Positions 6,923 to 15,185 of a DNA stretch of 41,099 bases are shown piece after piece. The first letter of the stretch is position 1. The number at the start of each line of letters is the position of its first letter. The notes under the pieces are model-generated. The model was not told the DNA's origin. It did no database searches and was given only the letters and a program-made list of their open reading frames with translations. The position numbers and the translations under genes are program-made. The DNA is from Actinomycetes bacterium (lineage in GTDB: Bacteria > Actinomycetota > Actinomycetes > Propionibacteriales > Nocardioidaceae): positions 1 to 41,099 of the forward strand of contig JAEZEJ010000129.1 of the NCBI GenBank assembly GCA_023417775.1. The letters are read 5' to 3'.

Positions 6923-9241
6923 GTGGCAGATCCGCAGGTCGACAAGACCACCGGGCCGAAGACTCAGGAGTCGGCACCGGCGGGTGCGCGCGTGCGCAGC
7001 CGGCTCGCCCGGATCGGCGGTCGCGCGGCCGCGCCGAATGCCGTGCTGGACCCCTTGCTGAAGGTCTACCGCGCCACCCATCCGAAGGGCGATATCGCCT
7101 CGATCGAGAAGGCGTACCGCATCGGTGCGCAGATGCACGAGGGGCAGACGCGCAAGAGCGGCGACCCGTACATCACGCATCCGCTCGCGGTGGCGACCAT
7201 CCTCGCCGAACTCGGCATGACCGCACCGACCCTGTGCGCGGCGCTGCTGCACGACACGGTCGAGGACACGTCCTACACGATCGAGCAGCTGCGCGAGGAC
7301 TTCGGCGACGAGGTCGTGCACCTGGTCGACGGTGTGACCAAGCTGGACAAGGTCAAGTACGGCGACTCGGCCCAGTCCGAGACGATCCGCAAGATGATCA
7401 TCGCGATGAGTCGCGATATCCGGGTGCTCGTCATCAAGCTCGCCGACCGGCTGCACAATATGCGCACGCTGCGCTATCTGCGACAGGACAAGCAAGAGCG
7501 CATCGCCCGCGAGACCGTCGAGATCTATGCGCCGCTCGCGCACCGCCTCGGCATGAACACGATCAAGTGGGAGCTGGAGGATCTCGCCTTCGGCACGCTG
7601 CATCCCAAGGTGTACGACGAGATCGTGCGGCTCGTCGCCGAGCGCGCCCCGTCCCGCGAGGGCTTCCTGGAGCGGGTGATCAGCGATGTCACCTCCGACC
7701 TGGGCCACGCGAAGATCAAGGCGAAGGTCACCGGACGGCCCAAGCACTACTACTCGATCTACCAGAAGATGCTCGTGCGGGGACGCGAGTTCTCCGACAT
7801 CTTCGATCTCGTCGGCGTGCGCATCCTCGTCGACGATATCGCCGACTGTTATGCGGTCCTCGGTGTGCTGCACGCGCGCTGGAATCCGATCCCGGGACGC
7901 TTCAAGGACTACATCAGCGTCCCGAAGTTCAACATGTACCAGTCTTTGCACACGACCGTCATCGGTCCGCAGGGCAAGCCGGTCGAGCTGCAGATCCGCA
8001 CCTATGCGATGCACCGCCGTGCCGAATACGGTGTCGCCGCCCACTGGAAGTACAAGGAGGACGGCCTCGCGCAGGTCGCCGGCGGCAAGAACGGAAAGTC
8101 CAAGGCCCCCGATGTGCAGGACATGGTGTGGCTGCGCGAGCTGATGGACTGGCAGTCCGAGACCGAGGACTCGATCGACTTCCTGGACTCGCTGCGATTC
8201 GAGATGGGCAACGCGGGGGTCTATGCCTACACCCCGCGAGGGGACCTCATCCAACTGCCCGCCAATGCCACCCCCGTCGACTTCGCGTATGCGGTGCACA
8301 CCGAGGTGGGTCACGCCTGCATCGGCGCGCGGGTGAACGGCCGTCTCGTGCCCCTGGAGTCGCAGCTCGAGAGCGGTGACGTGGTCGAGGTCTTCACCTC
8401 CAAGTCGCCGGACGCCGGGCCCAGCCGCGACTGGCTGGACTTCGTGCAGAGCCCCCGCGCCCGCAACAAGATCCGCCAGTGGTTCACCAAGGAGCGTCGC
8501 GACGAGGCGATCGAGCGTGGCAAGGACCTCATCGCCAAGCAGATGCGCAAGGAGGGGCTGCCGCTGCATCGGCTGTTCAGCCAGTCGAATCTGGAAGCCG
8601 TCGCCCACGATCTCGGGCTCAACGACATCTCGGCGCTGTATGCCGCGGTGGGGGAGAGCAATGTCGGCGCCCAGAACGTCGTCGAGCGGGTCATCGACCT
8701 CTCCGGCGGGCGCGAGGGTGCTGAGGAGGACATCGCCGAGGCCACCACGATCCCGACGGTCGCGCAGCGGACGGCTCCCACCTCGCGCAGCGTGGCGGGT
8801 GTCGACGTCGAGGGGATCGACGGCGAGGTCATGGTCAAGCTCGCCCGCTGCTGCACGCCGGTGCCGGGCGATGACATCTCCGGATTCGTCACCCGCACCT
8901 CCGGGGTGTCGATCCATCGCACCGACTGCGTCAACTTCCAGGCGCTGCTCGACCATCCCGAGCGCATCGTCAACGTCTCCTGGGCCCCCACGGCCAAGAG
9001 CATGTTCCTGGTGGCGATCCAGGTCGAGGCCCTCGATCGTCCGCGGCTGCTGAGCGACATCACCCGGGTCATCTCCGACCAGCACGTCAATATCCTCTCC
9101 GCGGGCCTGAGCACCGGGCGCGATCGTGTCGCGAAGACCAAGTTCACCTTCGAGATGGCCGATCCCAAGCACCTCGGACATGTGCTCAGCGCCGTGCGGT
9201 CGATCGAGGGCGTCTTCGACGTCTACCGCCTGCACCAGTGA
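6923..9241 (+). CDS. rel: Bifunctional (p)ppGpp synthetase/hydrolase Rel
   Basis: Stringent-response enzyme that makes (p)ppGpp from ATP and GDP/GTP on starved ribosomes and also degrades it. 772 aa. Order: HD hydrolase domain with H110-D111 in LLHDTVEDT; RelA/SpoT synthetase domain with GRPKHYYSIYQKM (about 270), RFKDYI (about 325) and VELQIRTYAMHRRAEYGVAAHW cut into the usual blocks; TGS domain beginning TPRGDLIQLPANATPVDFAY (about 440); zinc-finger/RIS region with ARCCTPVPGDDI; C-terminal ACT domain (about 690-772). The RxKD motif (RFKD) is the type found in bifunctional Rel. GTG 6923 chosen for its AAGGAGG; the frame extends to 6893 but those codons overlap the ribosome-binding site. Confidence 0.97.
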   Translation: MADPQVDKTTGPKTQESAPAGARVRSRLARIGGRAAAPNAVLDPLLKVYRATHPKGDIASIEKAYRIGAQMHEGQTRKSGDPYITHPLAVATILAELGMTAPTLCAALLHDTVEDTSYTIEQLREDFGDEVVHLVDGVTKLDKVKYGDSAQSETIRKMIIAMSRDIRVLVIKLADRLHNMRTLRYLRQDKQERIARETVEIYAPLAHRLGMNTIKWELEDLAFGTLHPKVYDEIVRLVAERAPSREGFLERVISDVTSDLGHAKIKAKVTGRPKHYYSIYQKMLVRGREFSDIFDLVGVRILVDDIADCYAVLGVLHARWNPIPGRFKDYISVPKFNMYQSLHTTVIGPQGKPVELQIRTYAMHRRAEYGVAAHWKYKEDGLAQVAGGKNGKSKAPDVQDMVWLRELMDWQSETEDSIDFLDSLRFEMGNAGVYAYTPRGDLIQLPANATPVDFAYAVHTEVGHACIGARVNGRLVPLESQLESGDVVEVFTSKSPDAGPSRDWLDFVQSPRARNKIRQWFTKERRDEAIERGKDLIAKQMRKEGLPLHRLFSQSNLEAVAHDLGLNDISALYAAVGESNVGAQNVVERVIDLSGGREGAEEDIAEATTIPTVAQRTAPTSRSVAGVDVEGIDGEVMVKLARCCTPVPGDDISGFVTRTSGVSIHRTDCVNFQALLDHPERIVNVSWAPTAKSMFLVAIQVEALDRPRLLSDITRVISDQHVNILSAGLSTGRDRVAKTKFTFEMADPKHLGHVLSAVRSIEGVFDVYRLHQ

Positions 9242-9258
9242 CCCCACCCCGCTCCAGG

Positions 9259-9305
9259 GCGGTGACGACGCACCTCTCAACGCGCCCGAGCGGTGCGTAG
9301 GTCGC
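9259..9305 (+). repeat. Intergenic palindrome, copy 1 of a two-copy hairpin family
   Basis: GCACCTCTC (9270-9278), 9-nt loop, then GAGCGGTGC, one mismatch, preceded by GGGCGGTGAC. A homologous palindrome lies at 34346-34396 with the same spacing and outer GCGGTGAC. It sits just after rel and before the GH31 promoter, so it may act as a transcription end or RNA-stabilising hairpin, but there is no U-tract. Confidence 0.5.
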
Positions 9306-9336
9306 GGTCCGCCACGCGATGGGCGGGAGGCCGCGC

Positions 9337-9342
9337 GACAAT
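9337..9342 (+). promoter_or_regulatory. Putative -10 element of the GH31 gene (GACAAT)
   Basis: GACAAT ends 6 nt before GTG 9349, the same spacing as other leaderless promoters in this window. The first base deviates from TANNNT, so support is moderate. Confidence 0.4.
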
Positions 9343-9348
9343 GAGGCG

Positions 9349-11601
9349 GTGGCCGCCGTCTCTCGCATGTCGAAGCGCCGTCGTCTCCTGCTCGTCGTCC
9401 TCGGACTGGCGCTGGCGCTCGTCGCGACGAGCGTGGTCGTCCTGGGTCGTGTGCCGCGCGACGATGTGTCGGCCCTCGACCCCGGCGCTCTGAGGATCGG
9501 CGACGGACTCGAGCGGAGCCTGAGGACCGACGACCTCACCGTGACGGTCGATGACGGCGACGCGCCCCAGGTCACCATCGCCAGGACGGACGAGACGGTG
9601 TGGAGCAGCGAGCCCGGGCGCGCCTTCATCGGCGCCGGACGCGGCGATATCACCGCCGAGGAGCATCGCGGCTACTTCTGGATGAACACCGAGCACGAGA
9701 CGTCCTGGACCACGCAGACGATCGACCGTGTCGAGGTGGAGGATGAGGCGATCGTGCTCGAAGGCCGTCTGCTCGACGATGACGAGGAGGCCGGCCCGAG
9801 CTGGAGTGCGCGCGTCGCGGCGACCGATACGGGAGCGGCGCTCGACGTCGAGCTCGGCGCCACCGACGGTGCCACCTCACTGGCACTGTGGAGCTCGCGC
9901 GAGGGACGGGCAGCCGTGCACGGATTCGGGGAGCAGTTCGCTGATCTGGACCTCGACGACCGGCTGCTGCCGATCATCGTCCGCGAGCAGGGCGTGGGCC
10001 GCGGCGAGCAGCCGCTGACGGTGCTCGCCGACATCACCAACCACGGTGCCGGCGGTACCGATCAGATGACCTATGCGGTGTGGCCGTCGTGGGTGACCGG
10101 AGATCTGCGAGGGGTGCGGCTCGATCCCTCGCACGACGCCTCGCATGCCCTCGGCGTCGCGGACACGCGATCCGAGGGGCGGGTGGGGATCGAGATGTGG
10201 GCGACGACGTTGCGCGCCGAACTGACCACGGCACCGACGCCTCGCGAGCTCATCGAGCGGCAGCAGGCCGGCCGTGAGCGCCCTGAGCTCGCGGCCTGGA
10301 CGGGCCGAGGGGCGATCATCGGCATCCAGGGCGGTACCGAGACCGTGCGTCGTACCGTCCAGGAGCTCCGCGATGCCGGCACCGAGATCGCCGGGGTCTG
10401 GCTGCAGGATTGGACCGGTCAGCGCACGACGTCCTTCGGTGAGCGGCTCTGGTGGACCTGGCAGCCCGACCACGAGCGCTACCCGGAATGGGATCGGCTG
10501 GTCGCCGAGCTGAAGGCCGAGGGCATCGAGGTCACGACCTATGTCAATGCCTTCCTCGTCGACGGGTCGTCGAAGGAGCCGGCGCCGGAGCGGAATCTGT
10601 GGGCCGAGGCCGACGAGCTCGGCTACCTGGTCGAGGACGCCGAGGGCGACCCCTACGCCCTGGACCAAGGCGATTTCGATGCCTATCTGGTCGACCTGAC
10701 CGATCCGGCGGCCCGCGGCTGGTATGCCGAGGTGATCGCCTCGGAGGTGCTCGCCGACGGGGTCTCGGGATTCATGGCCGACTTCGGCGAGGGGCTGCCG
10801 CTGGATGCGGTGCTCGCCGAGGGGGAGGCGAGGGCGGCACACAACCGCTGGCCGGCGCTCTGGGCCGAGACGGTTCGCGAGGCGTGCGAACTCGCCGGCC
10901 AGCCGGAGTGCGTCACGTGGTTCCGTAGCGGTGCTGCCGGCATGGACGAGTCGACGCCGATGTTCTGGAACGGGGACCAGCTCGTCTCCTTCAGCGAGCA
11001 CGACGGTCTCGGATCCGTCCTGCGCGGAACCTTCTCCGCGGGATTCTCGGGTTGGCCGCTCGTGCACTCCGATGTCGGCGGCTACACATCGATCGATGCC
11101 GTCGTGAAGGACTACACCCGCACACCGGAGCTGCTGGCGCGATGGGCCGAGCTGGAGGCCTTCGGCGTCATGATGCGCACGCACGAGGGCAATCGGCCCG
11201 CCGACAATGTCCAGGTGGTCGACACCGAGGAGACACGGTCGCACTTCGCCCGCATGACGCGGATCTTCGCCGTCCTGGCGCCCTACCGAGCCGAGGTGGT
11301 GCGGGAGGCGCTCGCCACCGGCGTGCCCGCCATCCGGCATGGCTGGCTGGTCGCGCCGGGCACGGCCGCCGCGGACGTGGACACGCAGTTCTTCCTCGGG
11401 TCGTCGATCCTCGTCGCGCCGGTCATGGACGAGGGCGAGGACAGCGTCGAGGTCAGCTTCCCGCCCGGCACCTGGCGACATCTGCTCACCGGCGATGAGT
11501 ACGCGGGCGACGGGACGCGCGAGGTCGCCGCGCCGCTCGGCACCCCGGCCGCCTTCATCGAGACCTCCGACCCCTGGGCGGACCGCTTGGATCTCGGCTA
11601 G
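9349..11601 (+). CDS. Exported GH31 glycosidase, predicted sulfoquinovosidase (YihQ-like)
   Basis: 750 aa. Residues about 12-35 (RRRLLLVVLGLALALVATSVVVLG) form a signal anchor, so the catalytic part faces outward. It then follows E. coli YihQ block by block: GVWLQDWTGQRTTSFGERLW, GFMADFGEGLPLD, FWNGDQLVSFSEHDGL, HSDVGGYTS, MMRTHEGNRPADN. The predicted nucleophile is D478 and acid/base D543. The sulfonate-recognition residues reported for YihQ (Q288, R301, W304, Y508) align with Q353, R366, W369 and Y579. Likely reaction: release of sulfoquinovose from sulfoquinovosyl glycerol or plant sulfolipid. No sulfoglycolysis genes or sugar transporter adjoin it. The start is uncertain: GTG 9349 fits a leaderless promoter; ATG 9367 (6 residues shorter) lacks a ribosome-binding site. 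Sister GH31 specificities remain possible. Confidence 0.85.
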   Translation: MAAVSRMSKRRRLLLVVLGLALALVATSVVVLGRVPRDDVSALDPGALRIGDGLERSLRTDDLTVTVDDGDAPQVTIARTDETVWSSEPGRAFIGAGRGDITAEEHRGYFWMNTEHETSWTTQTIDRVEVEDEAIVLEGRLLDDDEEAGPSWSARVAATDTGAALDVELGATDGATSLALWSSREGRAAVHGFGEQFADLDLDDRLLPIIVREQGVGRGEQPLTVLADITNHGAGGTDQMTYAVWPSWVTGDLRGVRLDPSHDASHALGVADTRSEGRVGIEMWATTLRAELTTAPTPRELIERQQAGRERPELAAWTGRGAIIGIQGGTETVRRTVQELRDAGTEIAGVWLQDWTGQRTTSFGERLWWTWQPDHERYPEWDRLVAELKAEGIEVTTYVNAFLVDGSSKEPAPERNLWAEADELGYLVEDAEGDPYALDQGDFDAYLVDLTDPAARGWYAEVIASEVLADGVSGFMADFGEGLPLDAVLAEGEARAAHNRWPALWAETVREACELAGQPECVTWFRSGAAGMDESTPMFWNGDQLVSFSEHDGLGSVLRGTFSAGFSGWPLVHSDVGGYTSIDAVVKDYTRTPELLARWAELEAFGVMMRTHEGNRPADNVQVVDTEETRSHFARMTRIFAVLAPYRAEVVREALATGVPAIRHGWLVAPGTAAADVDTQFFLGSSILVAPVMDEGEDSVEVSFPPGTWRHLLTGDEYAGDGTREVAAPLGTPAAFIETSDPWADRLDLG

Positions 11602-11731
11602 ACCCCGAGGCCGACGATCTCGCCAGTTGAGTGATCAGCGGGCCCAACGCTCGACCAGTGGGACTCCCGCAGTGACGAGATGACGGCGGAAGTCCCCACG
11701 GCGGTCGGGCCGCTCCACGCAACCGCCGAGA

Positions 11732-12967
11732 TCAGCCGAAGTCGGAGGCGGTCTTGCGGGCGATGTCGAGGAAGGAACGCCGTGACTCGAGATTCTCGGT
11801 CAGGTTCTTGACCTTCTTCTCGTCCCCGGCGGACCGCGCCTTCTCCAGCTCGGCCTCGGTCTCGGCGATCGCGGCCTCGAGCTTGCCGATCATGTCGTCA
11901 GCACGAGCCGACTTCTCCGGGTCCGTACGCTGCCATTCACGCTGGCCGGCATCGCGGATCGCATTCTCGACCGTGCGCAGACGCCCCTCGAACTCCTTGA
12001 TGCGCGCACGAGGCACCTTGCCGGCGGCCTCCCAGCGGTCGGCGATCGACTGCCAGGCGCGACGCGCGGCGTCCAGATCCTTGATCGGTAGCAGCGCCTC
12101 GGCCTCGACGAGGATCTCCGCCTTGACCTCGGCATTCTTCTCGTACTCGGCGTCGAGCTCGGCATTGGCGGCATCGCGTGCGGCGAAGAAGACGTCCTGG
12201 GCAGCCCGGAATCGCTTCCAGAGCTTGTCCTCGACATTGCGGGGAGCCGCACCCGCCTTCTTCCACTGCTGCATGAGATCGCGATACTGCCCCGAGGTGG
12301 GTCCCCAGTCCGTCGATCCCTGGAGTGCCTCGGCCTCGGCGATCAGGCGTTCCTTGACCTTGGCGGCCTCATCGCGGCGAGCCGACTGCTCGTTGAAGTG
12401 CGCCTTGCGTCGCTTGGTGTAGGTGGTGCGGGCCGAGCTGAACCGGTGCCAGAGCTCATCGTCGAGGGACTTGCTGAGGCGGGGGAGCGCCTTCCACTCG
12501 TCGAGGAGCTGACGGAAGCGGTCCGCACCGGCGCGCCAGTCATTGCCGCTCGAGAGCTTCTCCGCCTCGTCGACGATGCGGGTCTTGGACTCCTTGGCCT
12601 CGGCCTGCCGTTGCTCCCGCTCCGCTTTGCGCTGCTCGCGCAGCGTCGCGATCTGCGGCTCGAGGGTGTCCAGGCGTGCCGTCAAGGAGGCGAGATCGCC
12701 GATCGCCTGGGCATCGGTGAGCTGTTCGCGGATCTGGGTCAGCGCCTTCTGCGCGTCATCGGGGGCCACGGTGCCGGCGGACATGCGCTGCTCCAGCAGC
12801 TCGACCTCCGTCTCGAGCCCCTCGAAGCGGCGGGTGTACAACGCGATGGCCTCGTTCGGGTCGCCACCGACCCACTGGGCGATGAGGCGCTCCCCGTCGC
12901 CCTCGCGCACGTACACATTTCCTTCGGCGTCGACGCGACCCCACGGGTGCTCGGCGGCAGCAGTCAT
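11732..12967 (-). CDS. DUF349-repeat coiled-coil protein
   Basis: 411 aa, the only minus-strand gene. After an N-terminal stretch (MTAAAEHPWGRVDAEGNV, a short domain typical of actinobacterial members) come a helical region with many Glu/Arg (about 60-150) and at least three DUF349 repeats of about 70 aa, each with a central Trp (WRAGADRFRQLLDEWKALPR, WGPTSGQYRDLMQQWKKAGA, ARRAWQSIADRWEAAGKVPR). The C-terminus is Lys/Glu-rich coiled coil. Function unknown; the family is widespread and usually lies in this rel-hisS neighbourhood. Start chosen at ATG 12967 because the -10 box TACACT ends exactly 7 nt upstream (leaderless); ATG 12973 is 2 codons longer but falls inside the promoter spacer. Convergent with the GH31 gene across a 130-bp gap with no clear terminator. 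Confidence 0.92.
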   Translation of the reverse strand: MTAAAEHPWGRVDAEGNVYVREGDGERLIAQWVGGDPNEAIALYTRRFEGLETEVELLEQRMSAGTVAPDDAQKALTQIREQLTDAQAIGDLASLTARLDTLEPQIATLREQRKAEREQRQAEAKESKTRIVDEAEKLSSGNDWRAGADRFRQLLDEWKALPRLSKSLDDELWHRFSSARTTYTKRRKAHFNEQSARRDEAAKVKERLIAEAEALQGSTDWGPTSGQYRDLMQQWKKAGAAPRNVEDKLWKRFRAAQDVFFAARDAANAELDAEYEKNAEVKAEILVEAEALLPIKDLDAARRAWQSIADRWEAAGKVPRARIKEFEGRLRTVENAIRDAGQREWQRTDPEKSARADDMIGKLEAAIAETEAELEKARSAGDEKKVKNLTENLESRRSFLDIARKTASDFG

Positions 12968-12974
12968 AGACATG

Positions 12975-12980
12975 AGTGTA
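12975..12980 (-). promoter_or_regulatory. -10 element of leaderless DUF349-gene promoter (TACACT)
   Basis: Read on the minus strand, TACACT ends 7 nt before ATG 12967. It diverges from the metallo-hydrolase promoter 50 bp away, so both promoters share a 75-bp region. Confidence 0.6.
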
Positions 12981-13029
12981 GTGGTGTGCCGACCGCTGAG
13001 GAGGTGCACGCCACAACTCGGCCCTCGCG

Positions 13030-13035
13030 TAGGCT
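13030..13035 (+). promoter_or_regulatory. -10 element of leaderless metallo-hydrolase promoter (TAGGCT)
   Basis: TAGGCT ends 7 nt before GTG 13043. No ribosome-binding site precedes the GTG, and the open frame running further upstream crosses the divergent DUF349 promoter, so the leaderless start is preferred. Confidence 0.65.
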
Positions 13036-13042
13036 GGCCGAC

Positions 13043-13738
13043 GTGCTTCTCACCAGTTTTCCAGCCGGTCCGCTGCAGGCGAACTGCTACTTCGTCGCCG
13101 AGGGCGAGGGTGGCGCCTGCGCGATCGTCGATCCGGGCATGGAGTCCTTCGAGGCGATCGAGAAGGTCGTCGACGAGCACGGCTTCACCGTCGCCGCGGT
13201 GCTCGTCACCCACGGCCACTTCGACCACATGTGGTGCGCCCAGGATGTCGCGGCGCGCTACGGCTGCCCGGTGTGGATCCATCCGGCCGACCGGCATCTG
13301 CTGAGCGACCCGATGGCCGCGGTCTCCGGTCAGTCCGCGGCGATGCTGCGCCAGCAGTTCGCCGATATCGAGATGCCCGACTTCGCCGAGCCCGCGGACG
13401 TCCGCGATGCCGTCGACGGCGCTCGCATCGAGGTCGGCACGCTGACGCTCACCGTCGATCACTGCCCCGGCCACACGCCCGGCACCGTCATGTACCGGAT
13501 CGACTATCCGGGGCCGGAGCCGGTCTCGCAGGTCGCCTTCTCCGGGGACTTCCTCTTCTTCGGCTCGATCGGGCGGACGGACCTCACGGGTGGTGATCAC
13601 AGCGAGATGGTCGAGAGCCTGCGCACCAAGGTCCTCACGCTCCCCGATGATGTCGTCGTGCTCCCGGGGCACGGTCAGCAGACCTCGATCGGCCGCGAGA
13701 AGGCCACCAATCCCTTCCTGACGGAGCTCACCGCATGA
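13043..13738 (+). CDS. MBL-fold metallo-hydrolase (glyoxalase II-like, YcbL type)
   Basis: 231 aa. Begins LLTSFPAGPLQANCYFVAEG, the typical opening of small actinobacterial MBL hydrolases beside hisS. The metal site is complete: THGHFDHMW (HxHxDH) at about residues 55-63, CPGHTPG (third His) at about 142-148, SGDFLFFGSIGRTD (bridging Asp), and LPGHGQQT near the end. Likely cleaves a thioester such as S-lactoylglutathione-like or bacillithiol/mycothiol-type substrates, but the real substrate is unknown. Leaderless GTG start. Its TGA lies in an ATGA that opens the 37-codon ORF leading to hisS. Confidence 0.92.
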   Translation: MLLTSFPAGPLQANCYFVAEGEGGACAIVDPGMESFEAIEKVVDEHGFTVAAVLVTHGHFDHMWCAQDVAARYGCPVWIHPADRHLLSDPMAAVSGQSAAMLRQQFADIEMPDFAEPADVRDAVDGARIEVGTLTLTVDHCPGHTPGTVMYRIDYPGPEPVSQVAFSGDFLFFGSIGRTDLTGGDHSEMVESLRTKVLTLPDDVVVLPGHGQQTSIGREKATNPFLTELTA

Positions 13739-13848
13739 GCACGCAGTCCTCGCCGAGTACCGAGATTTGCTCCCAGTTCGTCAACCGGAGCACTCGTCGA
13801 TCGACGAATACCCAGCACATCTCGGTACAAGGGGAGTGGATCGCATGA
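13735..13848 (+). CDS. Bridging micro-ORF A (37 aa) containing a palindromic element
   Basis: ATG 13735 overlaps the metallo-hydrolase stop and the TGA (13846-13848) overlaps the hisS ATG, so this short frame translationally bridges the two genes. The peptide contains TEICSQFVN, six variable residues, then TNTQHISVQ, matching the same pattern in the ORFs at 22465-22575 and 28075-28188 with identical spacing. ATGAGC occurs at both ends. It could be a translated coupling peptide rather than a functional protein. The alternative, a 107-bp untranslated spacer, is not excluded. Confidence 0.5.
   Translation: MSTQSSPSTEICSQFVNRSTRRSTNTQHISVQGEWIA
13757..13828 (+). repeat. Palindromic element, copy A (degenerate arms)
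   Basis: 72 bp flanked by GTACCGAGAT and its complement ATCTCGGTAC; 26-nt arms ending TTCGTC/GACGAA with about six mismatches in the middle. Same family as the copies at 22490-22555 and 28091-28162. Confidence 0.85.
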
Positions 13849-15185
13849 GCCGAGGTGGCAAGCTCTCGGGATTCCCCGAGTACCTGCCGGCCGAGCGCAA
13901 TGTCGAGCTCGCGGTGCTCGATCACCTGCGTCGCGTCTTCGAGCTGCACGGATTCGCCAATGTCGAGACGCGTGCGGTGGAGACCATCGAGCAGCTGACG
14001 CGCAAGGGCGAGATCGACAAAGAGGTCTACGTCCTGCGGCGGCTCCAGGCCGCCGAGGACGGCGCGGATGCCGGGATGGGCCTGCACTTCGACCTCACCG
14101 TGCCCTTCGCGCGCTATGTGGTCGAGAACGCCGGCAAGCTCGCCTTCCCCTTCCGTCGCTACCAGATCCAGAAGGTCTGGCGCGGCGAACGTCCCCAGCA
14201 GGGTCGCTTCCGCGAGTTCACACAGGCCGATATCGACATCGTCGGCGAGGGCACGCTGCCCTTCCACTTCGATGTCGAGGTCGCGCGCGTCATGGCCGAG
14301 GCGCTCTCGGGCCTGCCGGTTCCCGAGCTGACCCTGCAGGTGTCGAACCGCAAGGTCCTCGAGGGTTTCTATCTCGGCCTCGGGCTGACCGATCCGACCG
14401 CGGTCATGCAGGTCATCGACAAGCTCGACAAGCTGCCCGGCGACCGGATCGTCGAGTTGCTGCTCGAGCTCGGGCTGGAGGAGCCGCAGGCACGCCAGTG
14501 TCTGGCTCTCGCGGAGATCAGCAGCGCCGACACCTCCTTCGTCGACCGGGTCCGCGAGCTCGGCGTCGAGCACCCGATGCTCGACGAGGGGCTCGAGGAG
14601 CTGGCCGCGGTCGTCGGTGCGGGGGCCGATGTCGAGGGCGTCACGGTGATGGCCGACCTGCGCATCGCCCGTGGTCTCGACTACTACACCGGCACGGTCT
14701 TCGAGACCCGCATGGCCGGCTACGAGACTCTCGGCTCGATCTGCTCGGGCGGCCGCTACGACCAGCTCGCCAGCGACGGCAAGCGCACCTATCCGGGCGT
14801 CGGCATCTCATTGGGCGTCTCCCGGCTGCTCGCGCCGCTGCTCGCCGATGGCATGACCTCGACCCGCAGCGTGCCCTCCGCGGTCCTGGTGGCCCTCGCC
14901 GACGAGGACTCGCGCCCCGCTGGCGATGCCACCGCGCAACGACTGCGTGCTCGCGGCATCCCGGCCGAGGTGGCCGCCAGCGCGCAGAAGTTCGGCAAGC
15001 AGATCCGCTACGCCGAACGACGCGGCATCCCCTTCGTCTGGTTCCCGCCGACCGAGCCGGGCGATGACCACACCGTCAAGGACATCCGCTCCGGTGACCA
15101 GGAGCCGGCCGATCCTGACATCTGGACCCCCTCTGCCACCGATCTGCGACCCCAGGTCGCCACCCCCGAAGGAGACCACACGTGA
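13845..15185 (+). CDS. hisS: Histidine--tRNA ligase
   Basis: Class II aminoacyl-tRNA synthetase charging tRNA-His. 446 aa. Motif 2 region FRRYQIQKVWRGERPQQGRF and REFTQADIDIVG, the histidine-binding block ARGLDYYTGTVFE (about 290) and motif 3 GVGISLGVSRLL are present; the C-terminal anticodon-binding domain occupies about 345-446. ATG 13845 chosen: AAGGGGAG lies about 9 nt upstream and the protein then begins MSRGGKLSGFPEYLPAERN as expected; the frame continues upstream only through the palindromic repeat. The TGA overlaps the aspS GTG, so the two synthetases are coupled. Confidence 0.96.
   Translation: MSRGGKLSGFPEYLPAERNVELAVLDHLRRVFELHGFANVETRAVETIEQLTRKGEIDKEVYVLRRLQAAEDGADAGMGLHFDLTVPFARYVVENAGKLAFPFRRYQIQKVWRGERPQQGRFREFTQADIDIVGEGTLPFHFDVEVARVMAEALSGLPVPELTLQVSNRKVLEGFYLGLGLTDPTAVMQVIDKLDKLPGDRIVELLLELGLEEPQARQCLALAEISSADTSFVDRVRELGVEHPMLDEGLEELAAVVGAGADVEGVTVMADLRIARGLDYYTGTVFETRMAGYETLGSICSGGRYDQLASDGKRTYPGVGISLGVSRLLAPLLADGMTSTRSVPSAVLVALADEDSRPAGDATAQRLRARGIPAEVAASAQKFGKQIRYAERRGIPFVWFPPTEPGDDHTVKDIRSGDQEPADPDIWTPSATDLRPQVATPEGDHT

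Noticed and set aside
6554..9280. Very long minus-strand open frame (about 908 codons) opposite rel, and similar long antisense frames throughout
   Set aside because: They mirror the + strand genes, have no start signals, and their His/Asp/Gly-rich translations are the usual antisense reading of high-GC genes.
11603..11735. Minus-strand frame in the convergent gap ending in LVERWAR, looked like a gene remnant
   Set aside because: Only about 30 residues, no recognisable family, and chance open frames are common at this GC content. I see no terminator hairpin with U-tract here either.
12398..13042. Long upstream extension of the metallo-hydrolase frame to 12398
   Set aside because: It runs antisense through the DUF349 gene and across both divergent promoters; the family N-terminus and leaderless -10 place the start at GTG 13043.
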